64,000 nucleotides of DNA, from positions 264,843 to 328,842 of the forward strand of contig NW_027325142.1 of the NCBI RefSeq assembly GCF_028372415.1, written 5' to 3'. The notes beneath the pieces were generated by a model. That model saw only the letters and a list, made by a program, of their open reading frames with translations, ran no database searches and was not told the DNA's origin. Shown here one piece after another: positions 45,198 to 56,199 of this stretch (its first letter is position 1; the number at the start of each line of letters is the position of its first letter). A program made the translations under genes and the position numbers. The DNA comes from Notamacropus eugenii. Lineage: Eukaryota; Chordata; Mammalia; Diprotodontia; Macropodidae.

Positions 45198-45581
45198 GTG
45201 GGAAGTAAGAAAGTTCTATTATTCACATTCCTAGATGATAAGGGTTGTGATCTAGCATGGACACGTTGGAGGTCAAAAACTAATGCATAGGCCCAAGGAG
45301 CTGTATGAGGAAGCATCTATGAGAGAGAATATGGAGTCATATGGCCAGGGGACATTGTAGCGAGAGGTCCAAAGTTCAGAAACAGTATAAGAAGCCCCAT
45401 CTTTCTGCATGTGTTGTAGTCTTCCTGTAACCTTACTGGGAGAGGCTACCCATACATTCAGGCGCATTGGATGTAAAGATCAATAAAAAGCTTTCCTGAT
45501 TTCACAACAGGTAATATTCTTTATTTAGGGTGAGCATGTTTCTCACTGTTGGGGGCTTGTTAGACAGGCTCGATTCTAACA
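45198..45581 (+). repeat. 3' LTR of the LTR element
   Basis: 384 bases, starting TGTGGGAAG and ending TCTAACA, with an AATAAA signal near 45482. The next base begins old L1 sequence. Confidence 0.8.
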
Positions 45582-46500
45582 CCTTTATTACGTATAGCTT
45601 TTGTTTCATCATGATCTGAAAACAATGTATTTAATATTTCTGCATTAGATTGTAAGGGTTTCCCCCCCTAATACGTGGTCAATTTTTATGTAGGTGGATG
45701 TGCCACTGAGAAAAATGTATATTCCTTTTAATCTCCATTCAACTTTCTCCAGGGGTCAACTATATCTAAGTTTTCTTGTTTATTTCGATTTATCTTGTTC
45801 TGGGACGGTAATGTTGAGGTCCTTCACTAGCATACTTTTGCTTTGTCTGAGATCAGGTGTGCTTCCCTGCCTTGTTTTTTTTTTTTTAATTTCAGCTGAA
45901 GCATAATGTATTCAGCTCCAGCCTTTCACTTTTACCGTGTTTCCCTTTCCTTCAAATGTGTTTCTTGTAATCAACATTTTATGGGACTGTGATTTTTAAT
46001 CCACCTTGCTCTCTGCTTCTATTTTATGGGAGAATTCATCTTATTGACACAGTTATAATCGCAATCTTTGCCATTCTTTCCATCGTATTTCACACCAAAT
46101 AGAATTTTCTCTCCCCTTTCTCCATTTCCTTCCTCACTAGTTTTCTTTTGATCACCACTTCCCTCAATCTACCCTCCTTGTTCTCAACCTCCTTTGTTTT
46201 CTTAACATTTTCCCCTTCAATTTCGTATAAGTTGTTAGATTTCTGTACCTGACTATATTGTTCCCTCTCTAAGTCAAATCTGATGAGAGTAAGGTTCCAA
46301 CAATATTCATCTCCTTTCTTTCTTTCCCCGTACTATGATAGGTCTCTCTGCATCTTCATGTGATATAATACAATCCCTTTTACCCCCTAATTGGATTTTT
46401 TATCATTACTTATAAGTCAACTTATATCCACATCCAACGTCTATGTACACCCCTCCTAAATGTTCTAATAAAGATACAGTTCTCAAACTGTATCTTTATA
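45582..46500 (-). pseudogene. L1 ORF2 endonuclease and inter-ORF spacer remnant
   Basis: This matches 22755-23950 of the young L1 in the same orientation ('catgatctgaaaa', 'acgtggtcaatttt', 'catgggagaattcat' type matches), then the pyrimidine-rich plus strand of the spacer (46080-46450). Frames are destroyed. It continues, after the HAL1 insertion, at 50047. Confidence 0.72.
46468..46499. repeat. Perfect 14-bp hairpin at a HAL1 5' junction
   Basis: ATAAAGATACAGTT (46468-46481) and AACTGTATCTTTAT (46486-46499) are exact reverse complements around a CTCA loop. They end one base before the HAL1 start at 46501. Confidence 0.95.
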
Positions 46501-49500
46501 GGGGGTGGAGCCAAGTTGGCAGAATAGAAAGACCCATATACTCTAGCGCTTCCCCCAAAGCCCACAAAACACCTATAAAAATGACTCTAAACAAAGTCTA
46601 GAGTAGCAGAAGCCATAGAACAACAGAGAAAAAGAAGTTTCCAGCCAAAGGTAATCTGGAAGGCTGACAGGAAAGGTCTAGATAGCATGGGATGGTGACC
46701 TGAGCCCAGCCCTGGATACGCAGCACGGGGAAGAATAGGACAGGAACAGATCTCCAGCAGGAACGGTCCCAGATACTTCAAGCCACAAATGACAAAGAAA
46801 GCTCCAAAGGTTAGTGTGGGACAGCTTTCCCAGCTGGGTGAGGGGGAAGGGGTTTCTCCACCAGTAGCCCCAGGCAGCAGCAGAGGCAGAGGCAGCAGAC
46901 TTCAGGCAGCTAAGGTGGTTTGGAAGCAAACTGGGTTCATTGTCCAGGCAGCTCAGCCCAAAGCCTCTGGCAGCAGGGAGCAGTTGATCTAAACCCCAGA
47001 ACTGAGTGACAACCCCACCCCACACCAAAGCCTAAGGGAAATGAGAAGCTCAGTCGAATTTCTGGACAAAGGATTCAGAAGTCAAGTAACTGGCTAGGAA
47101 AATGCCTTAAAAAGGTAAAAAAATATAAGAGCATAGAAGTTTAGTTTCTTGGTGAAGAGGTGTCTCCTCCCATTCTTCCTGATGAGGAAGAACAAGGCTT
47201 TCTGTCACAGGAAGTTAAGACCCCTGCCTCCAGGGCCTCCAGATTGAATTTGAACTGAGCTAAGGCAATGGAAGACATTGAAAAGAGAGTTAGCACCTTA
47301 TTAAAGGAGAACCAAAAAAATGCTGAGGAAAATAACACCTTTAAAAAGAGGCTAACTCAACTGGAAAAAGAGGTCCAAAAAGTCAATGAGAAGAAGGAGG
47401 CTTTAAAAAGCAGAAATGGCCAAGTGGAAAAGAAGGTTCAAAAGCTCATTGAACAAAATAGTTCTTTGAAAGAGAGAATTGAGTTCAGGGAAAGGAATGA
47501 CTACGAGGCAAACCAAATAGTTAAAAAACAAAACCAAAAGTTTGAAAAAATAGAAGGTAATGTGAAACATCCCATTGGAAAAACAACTGACCTGGAAAAT
47601 AGATCCAGGAGAGACAATTTAAAAATTATGGGACCACCTGAAATCCATGGTTTAAAAAAGAGCTTAGACATTATCTTCCATGAAATTATCAAGGAAAACT
47701 GCCTTGACATTATAGAACCAGAGGGTAAAATAAATATTGAAAGAATCCACTGATCACCTCCTGAAAGAAACCCAAAAAGAGAAACTTCTAGGAATATTGT
47801 GGCCAAATTTCAGAATTCCCAGGTCAAGGAGCAAATATTGCAGGCAACTAGAAAGAAACAATTTGAGTACTTTGATACAATTAGGATAACAGAGAATCTG
47901 GCAGCTTCTACATTAAGGGATCGAAGGACTTGGAATAGGATATTCCAGAAGTCAAAGGAACTTGGATTAAAATCAAGAATCACCTACCCAGCAAAACTGA
48001 GTATAAGACTTCCAGGCAATAAATGGTCATTCAGTGATATAGAGGACTTCCAAGCATTCATGATGAAAAGAGCAGAACTGAAGAGAAAAATTTGACTTTC
48101 AAACATAAGAATCAAGAGAAGAGTGAAAAGGTGAACAGGAAAGAAAAATCATAAAGGACTTTCTAAAGTTGAACTGTTTACTTTTCTACATGGAAAGATA
48201 ACATTTGGATAGGTAGAGGGATATCACACACACACACACACACACGCACACACACACACACACCACATAGACAGAGAGTACAGGTTGAGTGGAACCAGAT
48301 GATATCCATATAAAATATAAATATATCCATATAAAAAATAAAATAAAATTAAGGGTGAGAGAGGAAAATATTGGGAAGAGAAAGGGAGAAATGGAATGGG
48401 GCAGGCTATCACTCATAAAAGAGATAAGAAAAATCTTGTTCAATGGAGGAGAAAAGGGAGGAAATGAGAAGGGTAAAAGTGAAGCTTACTCTTCACATAT
48501 GGCTTAAGGAGGGAATAACATGCTCACTAAATTTGGTATGAAAATCCATCTTATGCTACAGGAAAGTAGGGGAGGAGATGACAAGTGGGGTGAGGGGAAT
48601 GATAGAAGGGAGGGTAAATGGGAGAATGGAGTAACTAGAAATAAACACTTTTGGGAAAGGACAAGGTCAAATGAGGGAAAAAAAATAAGGGGGGAAAAGT
48701 AGGATAGAGGGCAATGTAGTTAGCATTACACAACATGATGATTATTATGGAGGTCTTTTGCAAAACGACACATATTTGGTCCGTATTGAATTGTTTGCCT
48801 TCTCAGTGGGGATGGGTAGGGAGGGAAGGAGGGAGAGAAGTTGGAATTAAAAGTATTAGAAACGAATGTTGAGAATTATTATTGCATATAACCGGGAAAT
48901 AAGAAACACAGGTAATGGGGTATAGAAATGTATCTTGCCCTACAAGGGAGAAGATGGGGATAAGGGAAGGGTGGGGTGTGAGAGAAGGGAGAGCTCATTG
49001 AGGGAAGGGGTAATCAGAATGCAAGGTATTAGGGGGTGGGGGGGGAAGGGAGAGATGGAGAGAAAAATTGGACATCTTACAAAGTGATGTAAAAGCAATT
49101 AGTATTCAAACAATTGACTGAATTAATTACTGACAGTAAATCAGAGATATCTTTAGTTTGGGGAAAAGAATTTTAGTCTAAGTTTCCTAGAGGCAGGTAA
49201 CCTTGAGGAAAATTTGGCATTGGTGGAACAGTTAAAGTTTTAATGGTAAATCTGATTGTGATTGTTATTTAACCAGGAACTAGAACAGGTATAGAAAGAC
49301 ATGGGAGGCCACATAAGACTTGCCTCAAAAGATGTTCCTTAGCCAATGTGAAATTACAGTCATATCTGAAACCTGGTTACTGGAACTGGCTATTATAAGA
49401 CACTATAGGGCTATTAACTGACTGTTCTTCTGAGTCTAACTCCAGGTATGGGTAGCAAGAAAGGCGATTTGAGCCTCCAGTCCATGAAGCCTGTGAGATG

Positions 49501-50046
49501 CTGGTATGACAAAGTGATCTCAAGGGAAGGGTGGGAGAGAGGCTGTTCAGCCTGGGCTGAGGTAGGATTCTCCTGAATCAATTTCCCACTGACACCTAGC
49601 AGTCTTTCAGCTTCACTGAATCTATTCCTGCCTGGAACTGACATGAAGTTAAGGAGATATTGTTTCCCTGCAATGTCCCTACTCTTAGTGGCAATGCCCT
49701 ATAGTCAAATGATTTGTAAGCTTAATACTAGACCTATTAAATTATAGATTGTTGGTAGGGGAACATCCGAGGTTAAGTCTAAAATTAAGATATTAGGCTT
49801 AGGATTTTAGACCAACAACAATAAGGTTGAGTCCTTTAATTCTTAGTAATAGTGTAGAGACAATTAGGTCAAGGGTTTATGAAGTTAGCATATATAGCTA
49901 TTACTTGTGTCTCAGTTGGTTAATGTTCCAAAAAAAAAAAAAAATTCATTTGTGAGCTATATTGTAAACGCTTTAAAAGAAATATCACCTGACCAAAAGT
50001 TGGAATTGTGTTATGTGATATGAACTGTGTTCACAATGAAAAAAAA
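46501..50046 (+). mobile_element. Full-length long-tail HAL1
   Basis: It starts GGGGGTGGAGCCAAGTTGGC and ends in an A run at 50038-50046. It contains a 5' UTR, ORF1 remnant, purine-rich block with CA repeat (48223-48263) and the 1-kb tail (49066-50046), collinear with the HAL1 at 11192-14827. It interrupts the old minus-strand L1 in the spacer upstream of ORF2. The flanking 'aactgtatcttta' and 'aactatcatcttctttta' may be decayed target-site copies. Confidence 0.82.
47104..48120 (+). pseudogene. HAL1 ORF1 remnant
   Basis: An open piece at 47268-47753 (161 codons) carries the coiled coil (LTQLEKEVQKVNEKKEALKSRNGQ, VEKKVQKLIEQNSSLKERIEF) and the RRM-like domain to KINIERIH. A stop follows in what should be HRSPPER. 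A second piece, 47799-48095 (98 codons), holds the C-terminal domain (RITENLAASTLRDRRTWNRIFQKSKELGLKSRITY). The N-terminal region 47104-47267 is broken. It has two 21-residue coiled-coil units, like the other HAL1 copies. It would encode an L1-type RNA-binding protein if alive. Confidence 0.82.
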
Positions 50047-50900
50047 GTTACAACTATCATCTTCTTTTACATGGATGTAAACAGTCCATGTCTTTCCTGA
50101 GTCTTGTATTTGAAGATCAAATTTCCTGTTGAGCTTTAGTCTTTTCATAAGGAAGGCTTGGATGTCCTCTATTTCACTGAGTGCCCATCTCTTCCCCTGA
50201 AATATTATTCTCAGTTTTGCAGGATAATTGATCCTTGGTTGCAATCCAAGCTCCTTTGTCTTGAAGAAAGTCATATGTCAAGCCCTCCAAGCTGCAACGT
50301 CCTGCATAATTCTGACTATGGTTGCACAATATTAAAGTATTTCTTTATGGCCACCTGCAGTATTTTCTCTGTGATCTGATAGTTTTGGAATGTGACTATG
50401 ATATTCGTTGGCATTTCCCATTTGGGATTTTTTCAAGAGGTGATTTAATTTACTATTTTATTCTCTGGCTCTAGCACCTCAAGGCAGTTTTCTTTGACGA
50501 TTTCTTGAAAGATGCCTTCCAGCCTCTTTTTTCATCATGGCATTCAGGTAGACCAATAATTTTTAAATTATCTCTACTGTATGTATTTTCCAAGTCATTG
50601 TTTTTCCAATAAGGTATATTATGTTTTCTTCGATTTTTTTTAATTTTGTTCATTTTGTTTAACTGATTCTTGATGCCTAATAGAGTCATTAGAATGACTT
50701 ACCAAGTATTAATTTTTAAAGAATTGTTTTTTCCAATCAGATTTTGTACCTCGTTTTCCATTTGGTCGATTTTACTTTTTAACTAATTCTCTTCAGTGAA
50801 TTTTTGTACGATCTTTTCCATTTGCCTAATTTTACTTTTTAGGGAGATGTTTTCTTCACTGTAGGTTTTTTTTTCCCATTTGGCAATTGTACTTTTTAAA
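50047..50900 (-). pseudogene. L1 ORF1 remnant (C-terminal and coiled-coil parts)
   Basis: Minus-strand sequence matching ORF1 from the C-terminus (ELGLQPRINYPAKL, near 50250-50200) up through the RRM region (LKIIGLPECHDEKR, near 50575) to the coiled coil near 50700-50880. Three decayed 21-residue coiled-coil units can be counted. It is interrupted at 50900 by the minus-strand HAL1 and resumes at 53514. Confidence 0.72.
50881..50900. repeat. Target-site duplication of the minus-strand HAL1 (left copy)
   Basis: TGGCAATTGTACTTTTTAAA, repeated exactly at 53494-53513. It falls inside the old L1 ORF1 coiled-coil region. Confidence 0.95.
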
Positions 50901-51919
50901 AAAAATATTTATTTATTTAACTTTTAACATTCATTTTTCACAAAATTTTGGGTTCCAAATTTTCTCCCCTTTTGTTCCCTCCCACCACCCTGAAACACCG
51001 AGCATTCTAATTGCCCCTATTACCAATCTGCTCTCTCTTCTATCATCCCTCTCTGCCCTTGTCTCCATCTTGTCTTCTGTCCTGTAGGCCCAAATAACTT
51101 TCTATACCCCTTTACCTCTGTTTCTTATTTCCTAGTAGCAAGAACAGTACTCGATAGTTGTTCCTAAAACTTTGAGTTCCAATTTCTCTTCCTCCCTCCC
51201 TCCCCCCCCCCTTCCTTTTGGAAGGCAAGCAATTCAATATAGGCCAAATCTGTGTAGTTTTGCAAATGACTTCCATAATAGTCGTGTTGTAAAAGACTAA
51301 CTATATTTCCCACCATCCTATCCTGTCCCCCATTACTTCTATTCCCTCTTTTGATCCTGTCCCTCCCCGTGAGTGTTGACCTCAAATTGCTCCCTCCTCC
51401 CCATTTCCTCCCTTCCATCCTTCCCCCGACCCTGCTTATCCCCTTATCACTCACTTTCCTATATTTTAAGATAGGTTTTCATACCAAAATGAGTGTGCAT
51501 TTTATTTCTTCCTTTAGTGGAATGTGATGAAGGTAAACTTCATGTTTTTCTCTCACCTCCCCTCTTTTTCCCTCCACTAAAAAGTCTTTTGCTTGCCTCT
51601 TTTATGAGAGATAATTTGCCCCATTCCATTTCTCCCTTTCTCCTCCCAATATATTTCTCTCTCACTGCTTGATTTCATTTTTTCAAAATATGATCCCATC
51701 CTCTTCAATTCACTCTGTGCACTCTGTCTCTATGTGTGTGTGCATGTGCGTATGCATGTGTGTGTGTGTGTGTGTGTTCCCACCCAGTACCCAGATACTG
51801 AAAAGTTTCAAGAGGTACAAATATGGTCTTTCCATGTAGGAATGTAAACAGTTCAACTTTAGTAAGTCCCTTATGACTGCTCTTTGCTGTTCACCTTTTC
51901 ATGCTTCTCTTCATTCTTG

Positions 51920-52999
51920 TGTTTGAAAGTCAAATTTTCTTTTCAGCTCTGGTCTTTTCATCAAGAATGCTTAAAAGTCCTCTATTTCATTGAAAGACCA
52001 AATTTTCCCCTGAAGTATTATACTCAGTTTTGCTGGGTAGGTGATTCTTGGTTTTAGTCCTAGTTCCTTTGACTTCTGGAATATCCTATTCCATGCCCTT
52101 TGTTCCCTTAATGTAGAAGCTGCTAGATCTTGTGTTCTCCTGATTGTATTTCCACAGTACTTGAATTGTTTCTGTCTAGCTTCTTGCAATATTTTCTCCT
52201 TGACCTGGGAACTCTGGAATTTGGCCACAATGTTCCTAGGAGTTTCTCTTTTGGGATCTCTTTCAGGCGGTGATCTGTGGATTCCTTGAATGCTGATTTT
52301 GCCCTCTGGTTCTAGAATCTCAGGGAAGTTTTCCTTGATAATGTCATGAAAGATGATGTCTAGGCTCTTTTTTTGATCATGGCTTTCAGCTAGTCCCATA
52401 ATTTTTAAATTCTCTCTCCTGGATCTATTTTCCAGGTCAGTTGTTTTTCCCATAAGATATTTCACATTATCTTCCATTTTTTCACTCTTTTGGTTTTGTT
52501 TTGTGATTTCTTGGTTTCTCATAAAGTCATTGGCCTCCATCTGTTCCATTCTAATTTTGAAAGAACTATTTTCTTCAGTGAGCTTTTGAACCTCCTTTTC
52601 CATTTGGCTAATTCTGCTTCTGAAAGCATTCTTCTCCTCATTGGCTTTTTGAACCTCTTTTGCCAGTTGAGTTAGCCTGTTTTTCAAGGTGTTATTTTCT
52701 TCAGCATTTTTTTGGGTCTCCTTTAGCAGGGTGTTTACTTGTTTTTCATGCTCTTCTTACATCTCTCTCATTACTCTTCCCAGTTTTTCCTCCACCTTTC
52801 TAACTTGATTTTCAAAATCCTTTTTGAACTCTTCCATGGCCTGAGCCCACTGGGTGGGCTGGGATACAGAAGCCTTGACTTCTGTGTCTTTGCCTGATGG
52901 TAAGCATTGTTCTTCCTCATCAAAAAGGAAGGGAGGAAACACCTGTTCACCAAGAAAGTAACCTTCTATAGTCTTATTTCTTTTCCCTTTTCTGGGCAT
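51920..52999 (-). pseudogene. HAL1 ORF1 with premature stops
   Basis: From the ATG at 52999 (MPRKGKRNKTIEGYFLGEQ) one frame runs to the stop at 51971, interrupted by a single TAA at 52759-52757. The downstream 238-codon part contains two 21-residue coiled-coil units (LAKEVQKANEEKNAFRSRISQ, MEKEVQKLTEENSSFKIRMEQ), the RRM-like domain (LKIMGLAESHDQKKSLDIIF) and the C-terminal domain (RRTQDLAASTLREQRAWNRIF). It ends early in NEIEDF, where sisters read EDFQAFLMKRPEL, so a glutamine codon has become a stop. There are no frame shifts between the two. It is the best preserved HAL1 ORF1 in the window. Confidence 0.88.
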
Positions 53000-53474
53000 T
53001 TTCCCAGCCAGTGACTTGACTTCTGAGTATTCTCTTCATACCCACTTGCCCTCCAGATCCTCCCAGCCAGCACTTGGGGTCTGAGATTCAAATGCTGCTT
53101 CCCAGCCTCAGGGCTTTGGTCTTGGGCAGGGCTGCTATTCAGTGTGAGATTAAGTTCAGGTGCTCAGGTGGGGGCAGAGCCGCCTCACGGGGCTCAGTTC
53201 CCTCAGGGGGTTTATGCAGAGACCTTCAACAATGGATCTGGGCTCCTGCCTGCTTGGGGAGCCCTGGTCTGCTGCCGCCTCTGCTGCTGCCTCCCGAGGG
53301 AACCTGAGTTATGGGGGCACCCCACTCCCCTCTTGGCAAGCCTAGAAGACCCTCTCACCAACCTTTAGGGCCCATGGGTGGAAGGTGCTCCAGAATTTGT
53401 TGCTCCAGAATCTTTTTTACATATATTTTATGGGCTGTGGGTTCAGAGCTAGCGTATGTGCGTCTTTCTATTCT

Positions 53475-53483
53475 GCCATCTTG
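53475..53483 (-). promoter_or_regulatory. YY1-type site at the HAL1 start
   Basis: CAAGATGGC on the minus strand, 11-19 bases into the element, at the same offset as in the young L1 and in the HAL1 at 11192 (CAAGATGGC at 11202-11210). Confidence 0.65.
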
Positions 53484-53493
53484 GCTCCGCCCC

Positions 53494-53513
53494 TGGCAAT
53501 TGTACTTTTTAAA
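53494..53513. repeat. Target-site duplication of the minus-strand HAL1 (right copy)
   Basis: The exact second copy of the 20-bp site at 50881-50900, directly after the HAL1 5' end. Confidence 0.95.
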
Positions 53514-54374
53514 GACTTGTTTTTTACAGTTAATTTTTGTCCTTCCTTTCCCAGGGTCTTGACCCTTTCTTGCTTGCTTCACGTCTTTTCCTAATTTTTC
53601 TTCTGCCTCCCTTATTTGACTGTGAAAATCTCTCTTGAGCTCTTCCAATAAGACTTTGGGATTTGAGACCAATTCATATTCTCCTTTGAGGTTTCAGATA
53701 TAGGTTTATTGACAGTATTGTCCTCTTCTGAATTTGGTTTCCTCTTCCCTGTCCCCATAGGAAGCATCTACAGTCATAGTCTGTTTCTGCTTTTTGCCCA
53801 TGGTGCTTTCTGAATTGCTGACTTTACATGAGTTCTCCTGCCAGAATACAGGGGATAAGGGTGGTGGAGGTCAAAGTGCCTGACTTTGTCCACTAGGGCC
53901 TCAGGTGCTGGCAGCTTACCTGGTGATCAGATGGGATCAACAACACTGAATCTCTCAGGGTAAGGGTGGGGTCTTATCCTTGGAAGATGCCTGCTCACAG
54001 TTGTTTTGAAGCACTTGAAGGTTTGGTTGCAGGAGGATACCAACTTGGATCAGGGCAACTGGCAGGTTCAGGTGTTGGCACTTGCCTCCTCCACCATCCT
54101 GGAGCTCAGGATCTCCCCCTGGTTTGCTGAGGTGGGGCTTACTGCTGGCTTGCTGGGACACCTTCTGTCCTGTACTTCACCTCTTCCACCAAAGCCAGAG
54201 GGACCTTTCCCACTAATCCCCCAAGCTTCCTAGTCTACAAGCCTGTTTCACTCTGTCTTTCTACCAGCTAAGCTGTCCCAAGGTTTTTCCTGGACTGATA
54301 TTTTCTGCGTTTTTAGAGTTCAAGAAGGAAGAGTGACAGCAGCTTACTTATTACTGTCATCTTGATTCCCTGAA
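53514..54374 (-). mobile_element. Old L1 ORF1 N-terminus and 5' UTR
   Basis: The minus-strand ATG at 53801 opens MGKKQKQTMTVDASYGDREE, an L1 ORF1 N-terminus. LEELKRDFHSQIREAEEKLGKDV follows near 53655. Upstream, 53802-54374 is a GC-richer 5' UTR that ends at GAATCAAGATGACAG, a decayed version of the L1 start. It also has CACCAGGTAAGC near 53920. It is the 5' end of the nested old L1 that begins at 34185. Confidence 0.72.
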
Positions 54375-55300
54375 ATCAGCCTCCAGATCGGTAATGGAAC
54401 TGTAATTGTACGATAATAGTCCTTTAATAGGTTGCTCACCACCTTCTATGTCAAATTATTCCTCTGATTTGGACAGTTACTCAAGAAGTGTTAAAAAAAA
54501 AAAAAGGGGACAAACTATGGCCAAAAGAACTGTAGCAAAACAAGATTCATTTCAAGTTCAATGTGGTGAGCCTGTTCTCATGTATCCTAAACTGCAAAGT
54601 TAGTCCTTGAGCCAAGGAATCCCAGTCAACATCTCCTAAGAATCACATCATAACTGAAACATAGCATTTGTGAGATTCCTCAAAGACGATATTAAATGTC
54701 CCAAAGAGAAATCTTAATACAACAAATGCAATTTGTACTAATCAGTAACGGTCAGGAGTGATTTATAAAGCTATGCCAAAAAAAAAAACCAAACTTCCCA
54801 AAGCATTCAAATTCTTGATTTGAGGATTAATTTAGCAAAAAATATAGTAACAGAATTTATGAATTATACCATGAAGAAGAAAGGAAAGGTGAATTCGTCA
54901 AAATGCTTCTTTCTTAAGAATTATTGCTACATGAAGCCTATGAAAAACCAAGTCAATACATAAACATTTCCAATACTACAGGGGCATCAGGATAATCTGA
55001 AGAGGGTATTCAGATAGCAGATAGCACCAAGTGGAAGAAACCCAACTGGCCAGTGAGTACCACATGGTCATTTTCATAGAGAGAGTTGTTCAGTTGCAAT
55101 AAGAATTATTACTGATATTTCTGCACATTTTAAAAAAATAAGCATGGTCAAAAAACCAAAAACAAATTACCTGTTTAAAAACATGTATGTCTCTTTGTGT
55201 TAGGAATGGCTTCATCATAAACTTTTTAGAGATTATTGGTCATTATTGCTGGTCGTTACTTTGATCAACGTTGCTGTCTTTCAAAGCCATTTTTTTAGAA
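54375..55300. other. Unassigned AT-rich DNA
   Basis: I see no gene and no named repeat. Poly-A runs occur at about 54494 and 54779. Confidence 0.4.
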
Positions 55301-55304
55301 AGAT

Positions 55305-55545
55305 TATTTTTATTTTTCAGTCACATCCAACTCTTCTTGACCAGATGGCGTTTTCTTGGCAAAGATGCATGAATGGTTTGCCATTTCCTTCTCCAGCTCA
55401 TTGTCAGAGAAGGAAACTGAGGCTACCCAGGTGAAGTGACTTGCCCGGGGTCACACTGCTAGTAAGAGTCTTAGGCCTCACTGGAACTCTGGAAGATGAA
55501 TTTCTCTCACTCCAGGCCAAGCCCTCTGTGCACTGTGGCACCCCT
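55305..55545 (+). mobile_element. CORE-SINE/MIR-type SINE, marsupial-like
   Basis: The words 'tttcttggcaaagat', 'ggtttgccatttccttctccagctcatt', 'ggaaactgaggc', 'gtgacttgcccggggtcacactgctagtaag' and 'actccaggc' in that order match the SINE family that is abundant in marsupial genomes and related to MIR. It is a non-coding, tRNA-derived retrotransposon. Orientation is given as the usual presentation of these words; in MIR terms it is the reverse complement. Confidence 0.75.
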
Positions 55546-56199
55546 TATGTCCGGTAAAATGATTACACACTTATATAAATATACCCATATAAACAATTCT
55601 GCTGTTCATTTTGTGTCAATTCTCACTACCTAAGATTCTCTGAAATTATCTCTTCCATCATTTCTTTTAGCACAATATTTTATTAAAGTCAAATATCAAT
55701 TGGTTTAGACACTTCTCATTTGCATATTCAAGTCACCTAAGTTACTCTTGCTTTCTTTTCCTTTTCCTTGCCCTTTTAATTCGCCCTTTCAGGATCAGGC
55801 AGTTTACTTTGCTTGCTACTGTTCTCTCCCCAGTATTTTCCTTCCCTAACCCTATCCCCATCCCAGCCTGTTTCCTTGTTAAGACTTATATAGTTCTACA
55901 TCGAACTTATTTTGCATGTTTATCCATGTGTTTCTGTGTATGTCTGTGTTCAATCCTCTTTTGTCCACATCAGACAAGAACAAGATGTCCACTTGATATC
56001 TACTCCTCCAACTCTTCTCACCACATACTACTTCTTAATTCCTCATTTGTAATTATCAAGACTGAGATTACTATCTCATCCTCCTCCTCTCCAAATTTTG
56101 CTTGAAAGATAAAAATAATATCCTTTGTTACAAACATATGTGGCCAAGCAAAACAAATTTTCTCACCGGTCAAGTTTCAAAAAAAAAAGGTCCCAGCTA
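55546..56199. other. Unassigned DNA
   Basis: Mostly unique C/T-rich sequence with no gene. The open frame at 55809-56105 is low-complexity serine/threonine-rich and is not convincing. Confidence 0.35.

Larger units (their letters stand above)
38772..45581 (+). mobile_element. Retrovirus-like LTR element (class I-like), without coding genes
   Basis: This is a fossil element with two related LTRs (38772-39162 and 45198-45581), a proline-tRNA-type primer site right after the first LTR and a polypurine tract right before the second. The internal region of about 6 kb is AT-rich and shows no gag, protease, polymerase or envelope-sized frame, so the family looks non-autonomous. The two LTRs have clearly diverged, which points to an old insertion. 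An extra LTR-like segment and a GC-rich minisatellite lie in the leader. The flanks are old L1 sequence on the right and the inverted segment on the left. Confidence 0.75.
50901..53493 (-). mobile_element. Full-length short-tail HAL1, minus strand
   Basis: 2593 bp bounded by exact 20-bp duplications. The minus-strand 5' end is GGGGCGGAGCCAAGATGGCA (53493-53474). A CpG-containing 5' UTR, ORF1 (52999 downward), the purine-rich block with a TG microsatellite (51733-51777) and a short 3' end with an A-rich tail (50901 onward) follow. There is no ORF2 and no 1-kb tail. This defines the short HAL1 form and, given the exact duplications, is among the younger HAL1 copies here. Confidence 0.92.
34185..54374 (-). 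mobile_element. Old L1 LINE opened by three later insertions
   Basis: Four collinear minus-strand L1 pieces fit one original copy. 34185-36495 is the 3' end and ORF2 C-terminus to RT. 45582-46500 is the ORF2 endonuclease and inter-ORF spacer. 50047-50900 is ORF1. 53514-54374 is the ORF1 N-terminus and 5' UTR. The gaps are filled by the LTR complex (36496-45581), a plus-strand HAL1 (46501-50046) and a minus-strand HAL1 (50901-53493). Roughly 0.8 kb of ORF2 that should lie at the LTR complex junction is missing. The last junction is proven by a 20-bp duplication. The other junctions rest on collinearity. Confidence 0.78.
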
